From Planctomycetota bacterium (GTDB lineage: Bacteria > Planctomycetota > SZUA-567 > H5-PLA8): a DNA stretch of 64,000 nucleotides. The notes under the pieces are model-generated. The model ran no database searches and was not told the origin of the DNA. It saw only the letters and a list, made by a program, of their open reading frames with translations. Positions 1 through 8,371 of the stretch are shown piece by piece. Location of the stretch: positions 2,537,201 to 2,601,200 of the forward strand of contig JABTUM010000001.1 of the NCBI GenBank assembly GCA_015075375.1, given 5' to 3'. Made by a program: the position numbers and the translations under genes. Within the stretch, counting starts at the first letter, position 1. Every line of letters starts with the position of its first letter.

Positions 1-145
1 GCAACTTGTATTTATGCCCGAAAAGCTCATGCAAATACCGCATCCGCTCCTCCGCCCAAGCCAACTCCCGCCGCGCCAAAACCAACGCCGCATGAGCCGC
101 CTGCAACCGCTTCGCATCCGCGCCGGATAACTGTTCTTCCGCCAT
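1..145 (-). CDS. Partial small phage protein (3' end outside window)
   Basis: The reading frame starts at ATG 145 on the minus strand and is still open at the left edge, giving 48 residues. The visible part is rich in Ala, Glu and Arg and looks helical (begins MAEEQLSGADAKRLQ), with no recognised motif. It follows the tail-fibre-like gene on the same strand after an intergenic repeat, so it is probably a further tail or accessory gene of the prophage. Function is unknown. Confidence 0.55.
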   Translation of the reverse strand, partial: MAEEQLSGADAKRLQAAHAALVLARRELAWAEERMRYLHELFGHKYKL

Positions 146-225
146 GCCGCCCTGGACCTCCGGATTTCCGATTTTGGATGGTGGCTTCTAAGCGGTCTTA
201 CCTAAGTCTTTTGCTTTTGACGGGG

Positions 226-294
226 CCGTTTCCCTTCCTTGCCAAGGAGGGGTTGGGGAGGTGGACGCAACAAACCGCGCGAAGCGCGCTCCCT
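226..294. repeat. Dispersed CCTCCTTGCCAAGGAGG repeat, copy 1 (short form)
   Basis: Contains the palindromic core CCTTGCCAAGG followed by a GGGGAGGTG block and a GCGCGAAGCGCGC hairpin. The same order of elements recurs at 2791, 2905 and 6189. This copy lacks the central segment (TTGTCGCGCCGTAGC) present in the other three. Confidence 0.75.
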
Positions 295-379
295 AATTAG
301 GAAATGAGATTTAGAGGAAGCCCCTTCGATGGGGAAGTTTGCAGTGGCTCTGGTTCCTGCCGTTCGATGTTTACGCCAA

Positions 380-2122
380 CTAACTCGTCACGCTCCCATA
401 CGCCGGCACGTAATGCACCGTCCCGTTGATATTCACCTTCAGCCACGCATCCACCGCCCCCGGCGTCGCCTTCGTCGAACTCCCCGCCAGCGCCTTATGC
501 GTCCCCGCCGCCGCGTCGAAGCGCATCACGCACGCGTCGGTCAGCGCCGCGCTCCCGCCCGTGCTCGGATTCTGCAGATCCAGATAATTGTGCCGCGTCA
601 CCGTGTACGCGCTGCCCGCCGTGTAACCCGGGTCCAGCCGCAAAGCGGAAGCGAACCCGTCGCCCGCGCTCCCGCCCAGCGTGTGCGTCGTCTCCCACTC
701 CATATCGCCGAAATCGGCCGCGCCGCTCCCGCCGGTCCATTTGAAAACATCCGCCCCCGACTCGTCGTAATAGCCGCGAATATTCTGATCCAATCCCGCG
801 AAGAATCCGCTGCTCGCGTCTTCACCCACATACAGCGCCAGCCACTCGTTCGAACTCCCGCCCAGGATCCGCGTGTTCGCGCCGTCCGGCACCAGCGGCA
901 CGTAACAAACCACCTGGCTCGTCCGCACGCGCAGCTTCAAATTCCCGTTCGGCACGCTTAACCGCAAATCGCCGCTCTCCGACGTGACGTACCCGTCCGT
1001 TCCGTCGTGAAAAACCTGTACGTCGTCGGTCCCCGCCACCCCGCCCGCTTGCCGCACGATCAACTGACCGCCGGCCGGTTCGACGATCAGATCGCCCGCG
1101 CTCGTCTCCAGCCGAGCGTCGGTGCCGGTGTGCAAGGCGCGCAGCTGAGCGCTCCCGCCGCCGGGCGCTTCCACCGCAAAGCGTCCGTCGCGCCCCGTCC
1201 CGCCCGCGCCCGCCGCGCCGGGCTTGGCCACGATGTCGCCCCCGCGCGGATGCGCCGACTCATGCACGCCGCCCGCGCCGGCGTACAGCGGCAGATCCGC
1301 GCCGGCCGTATCCGCCGCACCGTTCTCCGCTCCCACGAAACTCCCCGCATGCAAACGCAGCGCGCCCGCCTCGAGCCGCACGTCGCCCGCGCTCAACGTC
1401 GCATCGCCCGCCCCGATCTCCAGGCCGCCCCCGTCGACGATCAGATCGCCGGCCACCGTCGCCGCCGATCCGTCGTCGCTCACGATGCTGTCGCCCAGCT
1501 CCGACGAACTCGCCCACTTCGCCAGCGCGCCCGCCGTCCCGCTCCCCGCGCTTCCGCCGCCCGCGCCCGCGTTCAAGCCGCCGACGCTGAACCAGATCGA
1601 TCCGCTCGCGTCGGCCTCCGCCACGCGCCCGACAACCTGCACGCGGTCCGGACTCGACGGAGCGACGAACGTGAAGCCGCCCGCGCTCGTATCGAGGTAC
1701 ACCGGATCGTTCGGCGCCGCCGCCGACGTATCCAAGCCGCCCACCGTCCGGTGCGCGTACGCCACCCCGTTCGAAGCATCGTTCAAGTCCGCGTCGAGCA
1801 CGAACTGCGCCGGCCGGTCCGGATCGCTCGCGTCCGCGCCCTCGATCAGCCAGCGCTCCGAGGCGCCGTCGCGCCCCGTCACGCAAACCAGCGCGCCCGC
1901 CGCCAGCGTTCCGCCCGACTCGTTGCGCACCGGCAACGCCGCCAAGCCCTCCAAATCCAGCTCGATCAAGCGCAGCAATTCGTCCTGCACCGGCTTCAGG
2001 AAATACTTCGCGTCGATCCGCCGCGCATCGGGCGCCGCGTACAGCAGCGGATCGTCGAACGTCAACCCCGCGAACGCATCGAACGCCGCGTCTTCCGCCG
2101 CGGGCACATGAGAAGCCGACAT
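380..2122 (-). CDS. Phage tail-fibre-like structural protein
   Basis: 580 residues, the largest gene at the distal end of the prophage structural cluster. The start at 2122 is preceded by AAAGGA at good spacing. The first ~190 residues form a compact N-terminal part. From ~195 there is a Gly/Ala/Ser-rich segment leading into GTAGALAKWASSSELGDS, a pattern typical of phage tail fibres and adhesins, then repeated short beta-type blocks (LIVDGGGLEIGAG, LEAGALRLHAG) like a fibrous shaft, and a C-terminal part with aromatic-rich stretches. It probably forms the receptor-binding fibre. No hydrolase motif was seen. The fibre role is inferred from composition and gene position. Confidence 0.65.
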   Translation of the reverse strand: MSASHVPAAEDAAFDAFAGLTFDDPLLYAAPDARRIDAKYFLKPVQDELLRLIELDLEGLAALPVRNESGGTLAAGALVCVTGRDGASERWLIEGADASDPDRPAQFVLDADLNDASNGVAYAHRTVGGLDTSAAAPNDPVYLDTSAGGFTFVAPSSPDRVQVVGRVAEADASGSIWFSVGGLNAGAGGGSAGSGTAGALAKWASSSELGDSIVSDDGSAATVAGDLIVDGGGLEIGAGDATLSAGDVRLEAGALRLHAGSFVGAENGAADTAGADLPLYAGAGGVHESAHPRGGDIVAKPGAAGAGGTGRDGRFAVEAPGGGSAQLRALHTGTDARLETSAGDLIVEPAGGQLIVRQAGGVAGTDDVQVFHDGTDGYVTSESGDLRLSVPNGNLKLRVRTSQVVCYVPLVPDGANTRILGGSSNEWLALYVGEDASSGFFAGLDQNIRGYYDESGADVFKWTGGSGAADFGDMEWETTHTLGGSAGDGFASALRLDPGYTAGSAYTVTRHNYLDLQNPSTGGSAALTDACVMRFDAAAGTHKALAGSSTKATPGAVDAWLKVNINGTVHYVPAYGSVTS

Positions 2123-2193
2123 GCAGGTATTCCTTTATGAAAACCGAGCCGAAATAGGGTGCGCACCGTCCCCAAGCCCAAGCCGCCTTCCCG

Positions 2194-2220
2194 CAATCCA
2201 AAATCCCCCATCTAAAATCT
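2194..2220. repeat. Heptamer-type AATCCAAAATC repeat
   Basis: Short A+T-rich tract built from AAAATCC/AAAATCT heptamers in otherwise GC-rich DNA. Related tracts lie at 4370, 4860, 5609, 12329, 12757, 34693, 36330 and 58599, nearly always between genes. Confidence 0.7.
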
Positions 2221-2631
2221 GACCTGCCGCACCGCCAGTCGCGTGCGCAGCACGAACGCGCCGCCCGCATCGGCCAGCACCGCGCCGTCCGGAAACGCCT
2301 CCAGCGTGCACGCCGCCAACTCCGCGCCGTCCGGCGGCGTCGTGGCGAAGGTCTGGTCCTCCAGCGCCAAACGGTCGGCCGCCAGAGCCGTACGCAAAGC
2401 GGCCGGCGATTCCGCCACGTACGCCACCTCGCCTTCCACCCGCCGCCCGCGAAAACCCAAACGCTTCAAGCCCACCCCATCCACGCCCGGAAACGCATAC
2501 GCCGCCGCCGTGTACTCGCCCGCTCCGACGCGCACGTCGCCCAGCCAGTACTTGCCCAGCACCAAGCCCGCCGCATCGGCCAACCCCGCCGGATCGGCGA
2601 ACGTGATGCTTCCCACGATCCAATCGGACAT
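2212..2631 (-). CDS. Hypothetical phage structural protein
   Basis: 139 residues. The start at 2631 has AAAGGA 7 bases upstream. It begins MSDWIVGSITFADPAGLADA and is rich in beta-type sequence without Cys motifs. It lies directly upstream of the tail-fibre-like gene on the same strand, so a tail or baseplate accessory role is likely. I do not recognise the family. The last residues read into an A+T-rich heptamer repeat, so the native C-terminus may have been altered. Confidence 0.55.
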   Translation of the reverse strand: MSDWIVGSITFADPAGLADAAGLVLGKYWLGDVRVGAGEYTAAAYAFPGVDGVGLKRLGFRGRRVEGEVAYVAESPAALRTALAADRLALEDQTFATTPPDGAELAACTLEAFPDGAVLADAGGAFVLRTRLAVRQVRF

Positions 2632-2700
2632 GCGTGATCCTTTGATGAAAGCTGAGTCATCCGCGCAACGTTATCCGTACGCGGCACCGCACCGTGGCCT

Positions 2701-2790
2701 GCCGCGGCAGATCCTGCCCTGCCGTATCGTGCTGTGCCGTGCTGTGCCCTGCCGTACCTTTCCGTGCCCTGCCTTACCGTGCCCTGCCCT
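2701..2790. repeat. Low-complexity CCGTGCCCTG tract
   Basis: About 90 bases made almost entirely of variants of TGCCGTGC and CCCTGCCGT. Shorter echoes occur at 2887 and 10918. It is non-coding, between two phage-region genes, and continues into the next dispersed repeat. Confidence 0.6.
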
Positions 2791-2880
2791 TTTCCCCTCC
2801 TTGCCAAGGAGGGCTTGTCGCGCCGTAGCGCAGCGAAGGCGGAGTAGGGGAGGTGATTTAATAGGGCGCAAAGCGCCTCC
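2791..2880. repeat. Dispersed CCTCCTTGCCAAGGAGG repeat, copy 2
   Basis: Full-length copy: palindromic CCTCCTTGCCAAGGAGG core, TTGTCGCGCCGTAGC segment, GCGGAGTAGGGGAGGTGA, then a GGGCGC/GCGCC terminal hairpin. Nearly identical to the copy that follows at 2905, making a tandem pair. With copy 3 and the CCGTG tract it accounts for most of the gene-free stretch 2632-3164. Confidence 0.8.
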
Positions 2881-2904
2881 TTAAATACCCTGCCGTGCCG
2901 TGTC

Positions 2905-3000
2905 CTTTTCCCCTCCTTGCCAAGGAGGGCTTGTCGCGCCGTAGCACAGCGAAGGCGGAGTAGGGAAGGTGATTAAAAAGGGCGCGCGCAGCGCCTCCTA
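2905..3000. repeat. Dispersed CCTCCTTGCCAAGGAGG repeat, copy 3
   Basis: Second member of the tandem pair, with the same order of elements as copy 2 and only a few substitutions (GTAGCACAGC for GTAGCGCAGC). Confidence 0.8.
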
Positions 3001-3164
3001 AAATGCTCTGCCTGACGCCAACCGCTTCCCATCGAGCAAGCTCAAGTAAAGGTCGTTCGGCCTCACCACGGCCTCCGCATCGGTTGCATCGCCGGGAAAT
3101 CGAATTACGCTTTCGTTTCGGAAGACTATTGCACATCGGCCCGATCCAACGGAAGGAACTTTCC

Positions 3165-3668
3165 ATGCCGCTGCTCTCGAATGAACCCAAGCGAATCGAA
3201 CTCCCCGACCTGCGCCTGGTCGGAGCCTGCGGCTTTGCGAACTTTTTCGAGGCCGAAATCGGCCAGCAAATTGGTGGAGTCTGGGACCGCTTTTTCTCTC
3301 ACTTTGCCCAGATCGAAAAGCTTAAGAAGGAAAGCAGCGGGCTCTTCGGTCTGGAACTGTACCCGCCCGGGTTCCCCAAGCAGGAACCGCGCTGGTATTA
3401 CATGGCCTGCGCCGAAGTGGAAACCCTCGATGCGCCCCAGCCCAGCGCCTTCGTCTCTCGCTTTATCCCGGCGTCCGCTTACGCCTGCTTCACCCACCGC
3501 GGAACCCTCGACGGATTGCCGAAGGCCTTTCGCACCCTTTACGACGAATGGTTGCCCGCCAGCGGCGTGAAGCTCCGCGGCACCCACGATCTCGAACGCT
3601 ACGACGACCGCTTCAAAGGTCCGGCCGATCCCGAGAGCGAAGTCGATATCCTGCTGCCGCTCGCCTGA
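3165..3668 (+). CDS. GyrI-like small-molecule (effector) binding domain protein
   Basis: 167 residues, starting at ATG 3165 with GGAAGGAAC upstream; an in-frame upstream extension has repeat-like codon use and was rejected. The sequence has the pattern of stand-alone GyrI/AraC effector-binding proteins: IGQQIGGVWDRFF near residue 29, an ELYPPGF segment, a MACAEVE strand and a C-terminal VDILLPLA strand. Such proteins bind small hydrophobic ligands and can inhibit gyrase or sense drugs. It lies on the + strand, against the surrounding phage genes, so it looks like cargo rather than a virion gene. The specific ligand cannot be told. Confidence 0.75.
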   Translation: MPLLSNEPKRIELPDLRLVGACGFANFFEAEIGQQIGGVWDRFFSHFAQIEKLKKESSGLFGLELYPPGFPKQEPRWYYMACAEVETLDAPQPSAFVSRFIPASAYACFTHRGTLDGLPKAFRTLYDEWLPASGVKLRGTHDLERYDDRFKGPADPESEVDILLPLA

Positions 3669-3685
3669 AGAAACATCCGCCGCCC

Positions 3686-3949
3686 TCAATCCCGGTTCCA
3701 CCCCGTCCGCGCCGAGCGATGCCGACGGTACAGCCACTCCTCCTGCCGAGCGCGCTCCGTCTCGCCGCCGCCCGATCGAACGATCGGTCGCGCAGAGAGC
3801 GCTTCCTCCGCCGCAAACGATCCGCTCGCCGCCTCCGCCAACTTCGCCCGAACCTTCCGCCTCCGAGCCGGCTCCGCCGGGAACGCCACGCCCAAATCCA
3901 GCGCCGCCAGCACCTGCCGCGCCCGCTCCTCCGCCTCCTCGATCCTCAA
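3686..3949 (-). CDS. Small hypothetical phage protein (TTG start)
   Basis: 87 residues, starting at TTG 3949 with GGAGAACGCGG just upstream. The N-terminal half is helical and Glu/Ala-rich (RIEEAEERARQVLAALDLG) and the C-terminal half is basic. It is collinear with the minus-strand structural genes. I recognise no family. It could be a minor tail or assembly protein, or a chance frame in GC-rich DNA, and the short length and rare start keep confidence low. Confidence 0.4.
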   Translation of the reverse strand: MRIEEAEERARQVLAALDLGVAFPAEPARRRKVRAKLAEAASGSFAAEEALSARPIVRSGGGETERARQEEWLYRRHRSARTGWNRD

Positions 3950-4017
3950 CCGCGTTCTCCTATATAAGGATGCGTAAGCAACCTAAGCTGCCGGGAATAG
4001 CGGCGAATGGAATTCCG

Positions 4018-4320
4018 CTATCCCCGTTCACCGTTCACCGCACGTCTCCCACCCCAAGCCCCCTCCCCCAGCCGCTCCCACTCGAAATCTTCCGTCCGCG
4101 CGCACGCACTCGATGCCGCCTCGAACGGAAACGCCGCCGTCACCGCATGACCTTCGTGGATCCAGCGAAAGCGAAACGTCAACCCGAAGCGCAGCCCGCG
4201 CCGCTTCGTCAACGGCGCCCGCCGCACCCGCGACAGCGCCAGCTTCCGTCCGCGATCCGTATACAGCACCGCGTCGAACCCCCGCGCCCGCCGAGTTCCG
4301 CTCGATTCGTGAACCGCCAT
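4018..4320 (-). CDS. Hypothetical phage protein
   Basis: 100 residues from ATG 4320, which has AGGAG upstream; a longer in-frame start at 4380 would read through an A+T-rich heptamer repeat. The middle contains alternating hydrophobic/basic strands (FDAVLYTDRGRKLALSRV, LRFGLTFRFRWIHEG), suggesting a small beta-rich structural protein. It lies in the run of head/tail genes. A second overlapping frame (4028-4390) has low-complexity Gly/Arg composition and was judged spurious. Confidence 0.45.
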   Translation of the reverse strand: MAVHESSGTRRARGFDAVLYTDRGRKLALSRVRRAPLTKRRGLRFGLTFRFRWIHEGHAVTAAFPFEAASSACARTEDFEWERLGEGAWGGRRAVNGERG

Positions 4321-4393
4321 GCCGCTGCACGCTCCTGCTGCCTCGTGAACCGCCGCCAAGCCGTCCCAATCCAAAATCAAGAATCGGCATTCG

Positions 4394-4786
4394 TTACACG
4401 CTCACCGCCAGCGGCGCCGGCAGCAGCGCGCCTTCGTAGCGAAAGGCCAGTGCGCGAGCGTGCGGAGCGCGCCGCAGATTCCATTCGCACGGTCCGCGCT
4501 TCATGTTCGGAAGCGTCAGGATCACGCGCTCGCCCGTCGCGGCCTTCAGCGTCAACTCCAGCGTCGCCTTCCTCCCCAGCGCCGGTTCGGCGGCCAGGTC
4601 CGTCACCACCACCACCGCTTCGTACCCGCGCGGCGTCACCGCCAGCCCCGGCACGCCCGCGAACGAGCCCGCCTCCAGCGGCACCCACTCCGCCTCCTCG
4701 CGCAACCACGCCTCCAGCGCCCGCCCCAGCGTCACCTCGCCGTGCGTCGCCGACTCGATCCGAAATCCCGCACCCGTTTGCGCCAT
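4394..4786 (-). CDS. Hypothetical phage tail-region protein
   Basis: 130 residues, beta-rich, with an EAWLREEAEWVPL segment and a strand-turn-strand middle (KATLELTLKAATGERVILTL). Its place between a probable head-tail protein (4883-5497) and the distal tail genes would suit a tail-tube or tail-completion protein, but nothing in the sequence proves this. The start at 4786 has only a modest ribosome-binding site. Confidence 0.55.
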   Translation of the reverse strand: MAQTGAGFRIESATHGEVTLGRALEAWLREEAEWVPLEAGSFAGVPGLAVTPRGYEAVVVVTDLAAEPALGRKATLELTLKAATGERVILTLPNMKRGPCEWNLRRAPHARALAFRYEGALLPAPLAVSV

Positions 4787-4859
4787 GAATTCGATTCCCG
4801 CTTACCCGCCGAATCTTTGCCAGCCGCATTTCGATCCGAAGCCCTTGACCTGGACCTTC

Positions 4860-4893
4860 AATCCCAAATCGAAAATCCCAAATCAAAAATCCT
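4860..4893. repeat. Heptamer-type AATCCCAAATC repeat
   Basis: A+T-rich tract of four AAATC-type units at the stop codon of the next minus-strand gene. It supplies that gene's final residues, so it may have been inserted at the gene end. Confidence 0.65.
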
Positions 4894-5497
4894 GACTTCC
4901 CTCCAACCAGCTCCTGCCGAACTTCGCCAGCTTTTCGAACCGCGAACGATGCACGAAATAGCGCCAGCACGTCTGCAAAATCGTCGGCGCTTCCCGCTCG
5001 AGCGCCGGACCCAGGCGCGTCTCGGCTTCGAACGTTTCACCCAGCGGCGGATCGGGAAATTGAACCCGCAGCGGAATCGCCACCACGCCCGGCTCGCTCT
5101 TCGTCTCCGTCTTCCAGGCGTCCCAGCCGATCCGGATCGGTGCCGCCTCGCCGCTTCCGAAGGACTCCGGAGCGTTCCACGCTTCACGCAGCGCCTCCAG
5201 CAGATCGTCCACCGCCGTAAAGTCCTCCGCCGCGCTTCGCTCGAAGCCCACGTAAAGGATGGCGCGGACTTCGGCGGGGCCGTAGGCGGCCTGAGCGCCG
5301 TAGTCGAGCGTCGCCGAACCGATCACCAGACACGGCCCGTCGGCCAGCAAGTTCGCGAAGAACCCGCCGCTCTCCAGCGTCCGCGCGTAACCCAGCACCA
5401 CCCGCTCCGCCGCCAGCGTCAACCCGCCCCCGCTCACGCCCTCCGCCAGCGTTTTCAATCGCGCCCGCGTCTTCCCGATCAGACTCGCCACCGGCAT
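4883..5497 (-). CDS. Hypothetical phage head-tail protein
   Basis: 204 residues from ATG 5497; GGAGG lies 10 bases before this ATG, whereas the two upstream in-frame ATGs overlap that site. A mixed alpha/beta protein beginning MPVASLIGKTRARLKTLAEG, with TAVDDLLEALREAWN and a later IRIGWDAWKTETKSEPGVV stretch. Length and position between the 121-residue connector-like gene and the tail genes would fit a tail-terminator or neck protein. That is positional inference only. Confidence 0.55.
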   Translation of the reverse strand: MPVASLIGKTRARLKTLAEGVSGGGLTLAAERVVLGYARTLESGGFFANLLADGPCLVIGSATLDYGAQAAYGPAEVRAILYVGFERSAAEDFTAVDDLLEALREAWNAPESFGSGEAAPIRIGWDAWKTETKSEPGVVAIPLRVQFPDPPLGETFEAETRLGPALEREAPTILQTCWRYFVHRSRFEKLAKFGRSWLEGSQDF

Positions 5498-5608
5498 CGC
5501 CGCCATTCCTCCCATTTATCGCCTCGAAATACGGCCCCATTTAATTTGCTTGCGTGACGCGAGCACTCGCTTGTTCAAGTACCGTGGAGCAGAACTTGCC
5601 CTGCCCTC

Positions 5609-5650
5609 AATCCAAAATCCAAAATCAAAAAAATCTAAAATCAAAGATCC
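5609..5650. repeat. Heptamer-type AATCCAAAATC repeat
   Basis: The longest of these A+T-rich tracts in the window, with five consecutive AAAATC units, between two phage genes. Confidence 0.7.
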
Positions 5651-5665
5651 GCCCCCCAACTCCCC

Positions 5666-6031
5666 TCACCCCCCCAACCCCACCGGCGCCGCCGCACGAA
5701 CCACCCGCAGGCGGAAAACGGCCTCATGAGCGTCGCAATCGACGGCGCGAATCACGTACTTCGTCGCCCCGCCCGCCGGGAGCACCACCACGTCCCCCGC
5801 CCGCACGCTTCCGTCGAATCCGCTCTGCCGCGGCAGATGCACCACCCGTTCCTCTTCCACGCCATGCCGCGCCAGGCTCCGTTCGAACGCCGCCCCGCCC
5901 TGCTCCACGTACGCCGCCAGATCCTCGGCCGCTCCGGCCTCGCCGATCAGATCCACCCGCACCCCCACCGCGCCGAATACCGCCGCCGCCGCTTCCGCCC
6001 GCGCGCTGCGAATCGATTCCCAAACCGTCAT
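5666..6031 (-). CDS. Hypothetical phage head-closure-like protein
   Basis: 121 residues. The N-terminal helix (MTVWESIRSARAEAAAAVFG) is followed by a beta-rich half with SVRAGDVVVLPAGGATKYVI and a closing strand set (AVFRLRVVRAA). This helix-then-beta layout and the size resemble small head-completion or head-tail adaptor proteins, and the gene lies between the capsid gene and the tail genes, as expected for one. GGAG precedes the ATG at a slightly long spacing. The family is not identified. Confidence 0.55.
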   Translation of the reverse strand: MTVWESIRSARAEAAAAVFGAVGVRVDLIGEAGAAEDLAAYVEQGGAAFERSLARHGVEEERVVHLPRQSGFDGSVRAGDVVVLPAGGATKYVIRAVDCDAHEAVFRLRVVRAAAPVGLGG

Positions 6032-6188
6032 GCGTTTGAAATCTCCGAATGTTTTGAACCGAAATGTGCGGCTTCACCCGCCTCGAAGCGTCCCAGCCGA
6101 TTCGACTCATCCGCGGTTTTGAAATTTGAAATGAGAACCGCTCTTACCTAGGGCTATTGAAAGGCTATTGAATGGTTATGGAGTGGCC

Positions 6189-6285
6189 GTTTCCCCTCCT
6201 TGCCAAGGAGGGCTTGTCGCGCCGTAGCTCAGCGAAGGCGGAGTAGGGGAGGTGAACCCAATAGTTCGCGCGAAGCGCGCATCAA
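6189..6285. repeat. Dispersed CCTCCTTGCCAAGGAGG repeat, copy 4
   Basis: Full-length copy with core palindrome, TTGTCGCGCCGTAGC segment and terminal GCGCGAAGCGCGC hairpin. It occupies most of the gap between two head-tail genes. Confidence 0.8.
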
Positions 6286-6313
6286 ATAGTTTTGAATGAA
6301 TCGCTTCACCCGC

Positions 6314-6718
6314 TTACCGCACGATCCGGCCCCTGCCCGCACGCGCCGCTGCCTCCGCCGCGAAACCGCCCCCCGCCACCGCGAAGCCGATCGTATTCGC
6401 CAGCGCCCGCCGCAGATGCGCGCGCTCCGCCGGATGATCCGCCAGCGTCCCCGCCGCCGAACCCTCCTTCGCCACCGTCAGCGGGCTCGTGGCACCGATC
6501 GCGCTCCACCGCGCCAGCAGCTCCGCCGCCCGAGCCTCTTGGCTGGCGCTCAACCCCGCCAGCCGCGCCGCCAGCAGATCCCGCACCGCGCTCACGTCGT
6601 AGCTCTCGAATTTCGGTCCGAAAAGCCCCGTCAATTCCAGCACCACCGACCCGCTCGCGTGCTCGGGAAACCCCAGCACCTCGAAAACCTGCGTCACCTG
6701 TTCCGCCGTCAAAGCCAT
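6314..6718 (-). CDS. Hypothetical phage head-tail connector-like protein
   Basis: 134 residues with AAAAGGA before ATG 6718. Predominantly helical: AEQVTQVFEVLGFPE, AVRDLLAARLAGLSASQEARAAELLARW and an Ala/Gly-rich C-terminus. It is the first minus-strand gene after the capsid gene, the usual place for a small helical head-tail connector. The role is therefore likely but not demonstrated by a motif. Confidence 0.6.
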   Translation of the reverse strand: MALTAEQVTQVFEVLGFPEHASGSVVLELTGLFGPKFESYDVSAVRDLLAARLAGLSASQEARAAELLARWSAIGATSPLTVAKEGSAAGTLADHPAERAHLRRALANTIGFAVAGGGFAAEAAARAGRGRIVR

Positions 6719-6749
6719 CGCGTTTTCCTTTTACTTAAGCCTTTTGTGG

Positions 6750-6755
6750 TAGAAT
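6750..6755 (+). promoter_or_regulatory. Candidate -10 element (TAGAAT) close to the start codon
   Basis: TAGAAT lies 7 bases before ATG 6762 of the + strand membrane-protein gene, and there is no Shine-Dalgarno sequence. If used, transcription would begin at or near the ATG, giving a leaderless message. The -35 region is not clear. Confidence 0.35.
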
Positions 6756-6761
6756 AGAGTT

Positions 6762-7184
6762 ATGAATACGCCGCGTACCGGTTTCACGCTCCAACTCAGC
6801 ACCGTCCTGGCCTTCGCGCTGGGAATCGTCGCCTTGGTCTGGCTCAACGCCCAGCCCCGCCCCGGCGGCATCATCACCGACATGGCGCTCACCGCGACCC
6901 CGCAAGGCTCCGTCCTCAGCCCCGACCTGCAGTACCACGATTACCGCTTCACCGGTTACGGCTGGCCCTTCAACGAAGCCTGGGTCGAACCGCTCGAGCA
7001 CCCCGAAAAGGACTGGGACGGCCAGCGCGCGATCCTCTATTCCTTCACGCAGCGCGGCTGGCAATTCAAACCGCTCGCCTTCAACGTGCTCCTCTGCCTC
7101 GGACTCCTCGCGCTTCTCGGCGCCGCGATGGAAGTCGCCGCGCGCATCCGCCTGCGCCTGTGGCCGCTGGACGGCGGAGCTTAA
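6762..7184 (+). CDS. Small two-pass membrane protein, planctomycete-like
   Basis: 140 residues. An N-terminal membrane segment at about 13-30 (VLAFALGIVALVWLN) precedes an extracytoplasmic part with Trp/Tyr-rich motifs including GYGWPFNEAW. A second membrane segment near 106-124 ends in a short basic tail. Proteins of this layout are very common in planctomycete genomes, which is one clue to the host. The gene is on the + strand between two minus-strand phage genes and appears to carry its own promoter, so it is cargo or a host fragment. Function is unknown. Confidence 0.7.
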   Translation: MNTPRTGFTLQLSTVLAFALGIVALVWLNAQPRPGGIITDMALTATPQGSVLSPDLQYHDYRFTGYGWPFNEAWVEPLEHPEKDWDGQRAILYSFTQRGWQFKPLAFNVLLCLGLLALLGAAMEVAARIRLRLWPLDGGA

Positions 7185-7243
7185 TACACGCTCCGCCGCC
7201 CGCCGCTCCGCCGCCCGCCGCCAGCCGCCCCGCCGCCCCGCCC

Positions 7244-8275
7244 TTACGCCGCGCTCGCGTTATGCACCAGCTCCGCGCAAACCACCTCGCGGTGATCGTT
7301 GTACGCTTCGTCCCAATTCGAGGCCGTGCCCAGCGTCGAATTGTCCGGATTCTCCGTCGAACTCGTCCACTTCATGCCGAACAGATGCGGAGCGAAATCG
7401 AAGTTCGCCAGCACGCGCCAATACGGAGCTTCGAAGTCCAGCCGCCGCTCCGCCTCGATCCGCAACTGCTGGTGGTAGATCAGCCCCAGCGCGCCCGGCC
7501 CGAACAGAAGCGTGCGGTACTTCATGAAATCCCCGCCGCCCGGATCGCTCTTCAAGCTCGCGTCGTCCACCACCACGATCCGCATCCCGAACGCCTGCGG
7601 CAAACCCGTCACCACCGTGAACCCGCCCACGTTCTCGACCTTGTAATTCCCGATCGTATCCTTCACCAAATCCGCGAACGCTTCGCTGTGGCACACCACC
7701 GTCGTCAGCCGGTTGTACGCATCGCCCAGCAGCATCCGCGCATCGTACAGATTGCTCAGCGTCAACAGCCCCTTCGTCCCGCTCGCCGCGTACGCATCCT
7801 TGATGTGCGCGTTCGCGCCGGGCGTATCGAGGCTCTCCAGCGCCGCGACGCTTACCTGCAAGAGCCGCGCGCGCACCTCCTTCGCCGCCATGTTCCCGAT
7901 CTGCCGCCCGATCTCCTGCTCCACCGCCTCGCGCCGCACCCCGCGGATGAACAGATCCTCCGTGAACTTCACCGGCCCCGCCCGCCGCCGCAGGATCACC
8001 GCCTTGTCCGCCGCCCCGGTGATGTCCAGGTCGCTCGGCGCCGACGTGCTCGTCAGATCGCGCCGCGCGATCAGCGACGAGACGTTCGCGAAGTACGGCA
8101 TATCGACGAACTGGCCGCCCCCGCCCAGGCTCGACTGAAATTGCCCCGCGCTCAGCGTCCGCACCACGCCCAGCGCCTGGTCGAGCAACTGCAAATTCTC
8201 GACGAACGCCGCCGACGCGTACTCGCTCGCCAATTGCGGATCGAACGTGAACCCCGAAACCAAAGAAAACGCCAT
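7244..8275 (-). CDS. Phage major capsid protein
   Basis: 343 residues starting at ATG 8275, which has AAAAGGAG 8 bases upstream; longer in-frame starts were rejected for lack of one. Length, mixed alpha/beta composition, acidic surface and position directly after a coiled-coil scaffold-type gene fit a major capsid protein of the HK97-fold class. Segments such as FTEDLFIRGVRREAVEQEIG and AYNRLTTVVCHSEAFADLV resemble the spine helix and peripheral domain of coat proteins. It would form the icosahedral head. Exact subfamily is uncertain. Confidence 0.75.
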   Translation of the reverse strand: MAFSLVSGFTFDPQLASEYASAAFVENLQLLDQALGVVRTLSAGQFQSSLGGGGQFVDMPYFANVSSLIARRDLTSTSAPSDLDITGAADKAVILRRRAGPVKFTEDLFIRGVRREAVEQEIGRQIGNMAAKEVRARLLQVSVAALESLDTPGANAHIKDAYAASGTKGLLTLSNLYDARMLLGDAYNRLTTVVCHSEAFADLVKDTIGNYKVENVGGFTVVTGLPQAFGMRIVVVDDASLKSDPGGGDFMKYRTLLFGPGALGLIYHQQLRIEAERRLDFEAPYWRVLANFDFAPHLFGMKWTSSTENPDNSTLGTASNWDEAYNDHREVVCAELVHNASAA

Positions 8276-8371
8276 GCGTACCGCTCCTTTTCTCTTTGCG
8301 TTGGATGAACAATCCCTGCACCCGCGGTCCGTCAATCGCCGCAACCGGCCGCCGTGATAAACCCCTCGCTC

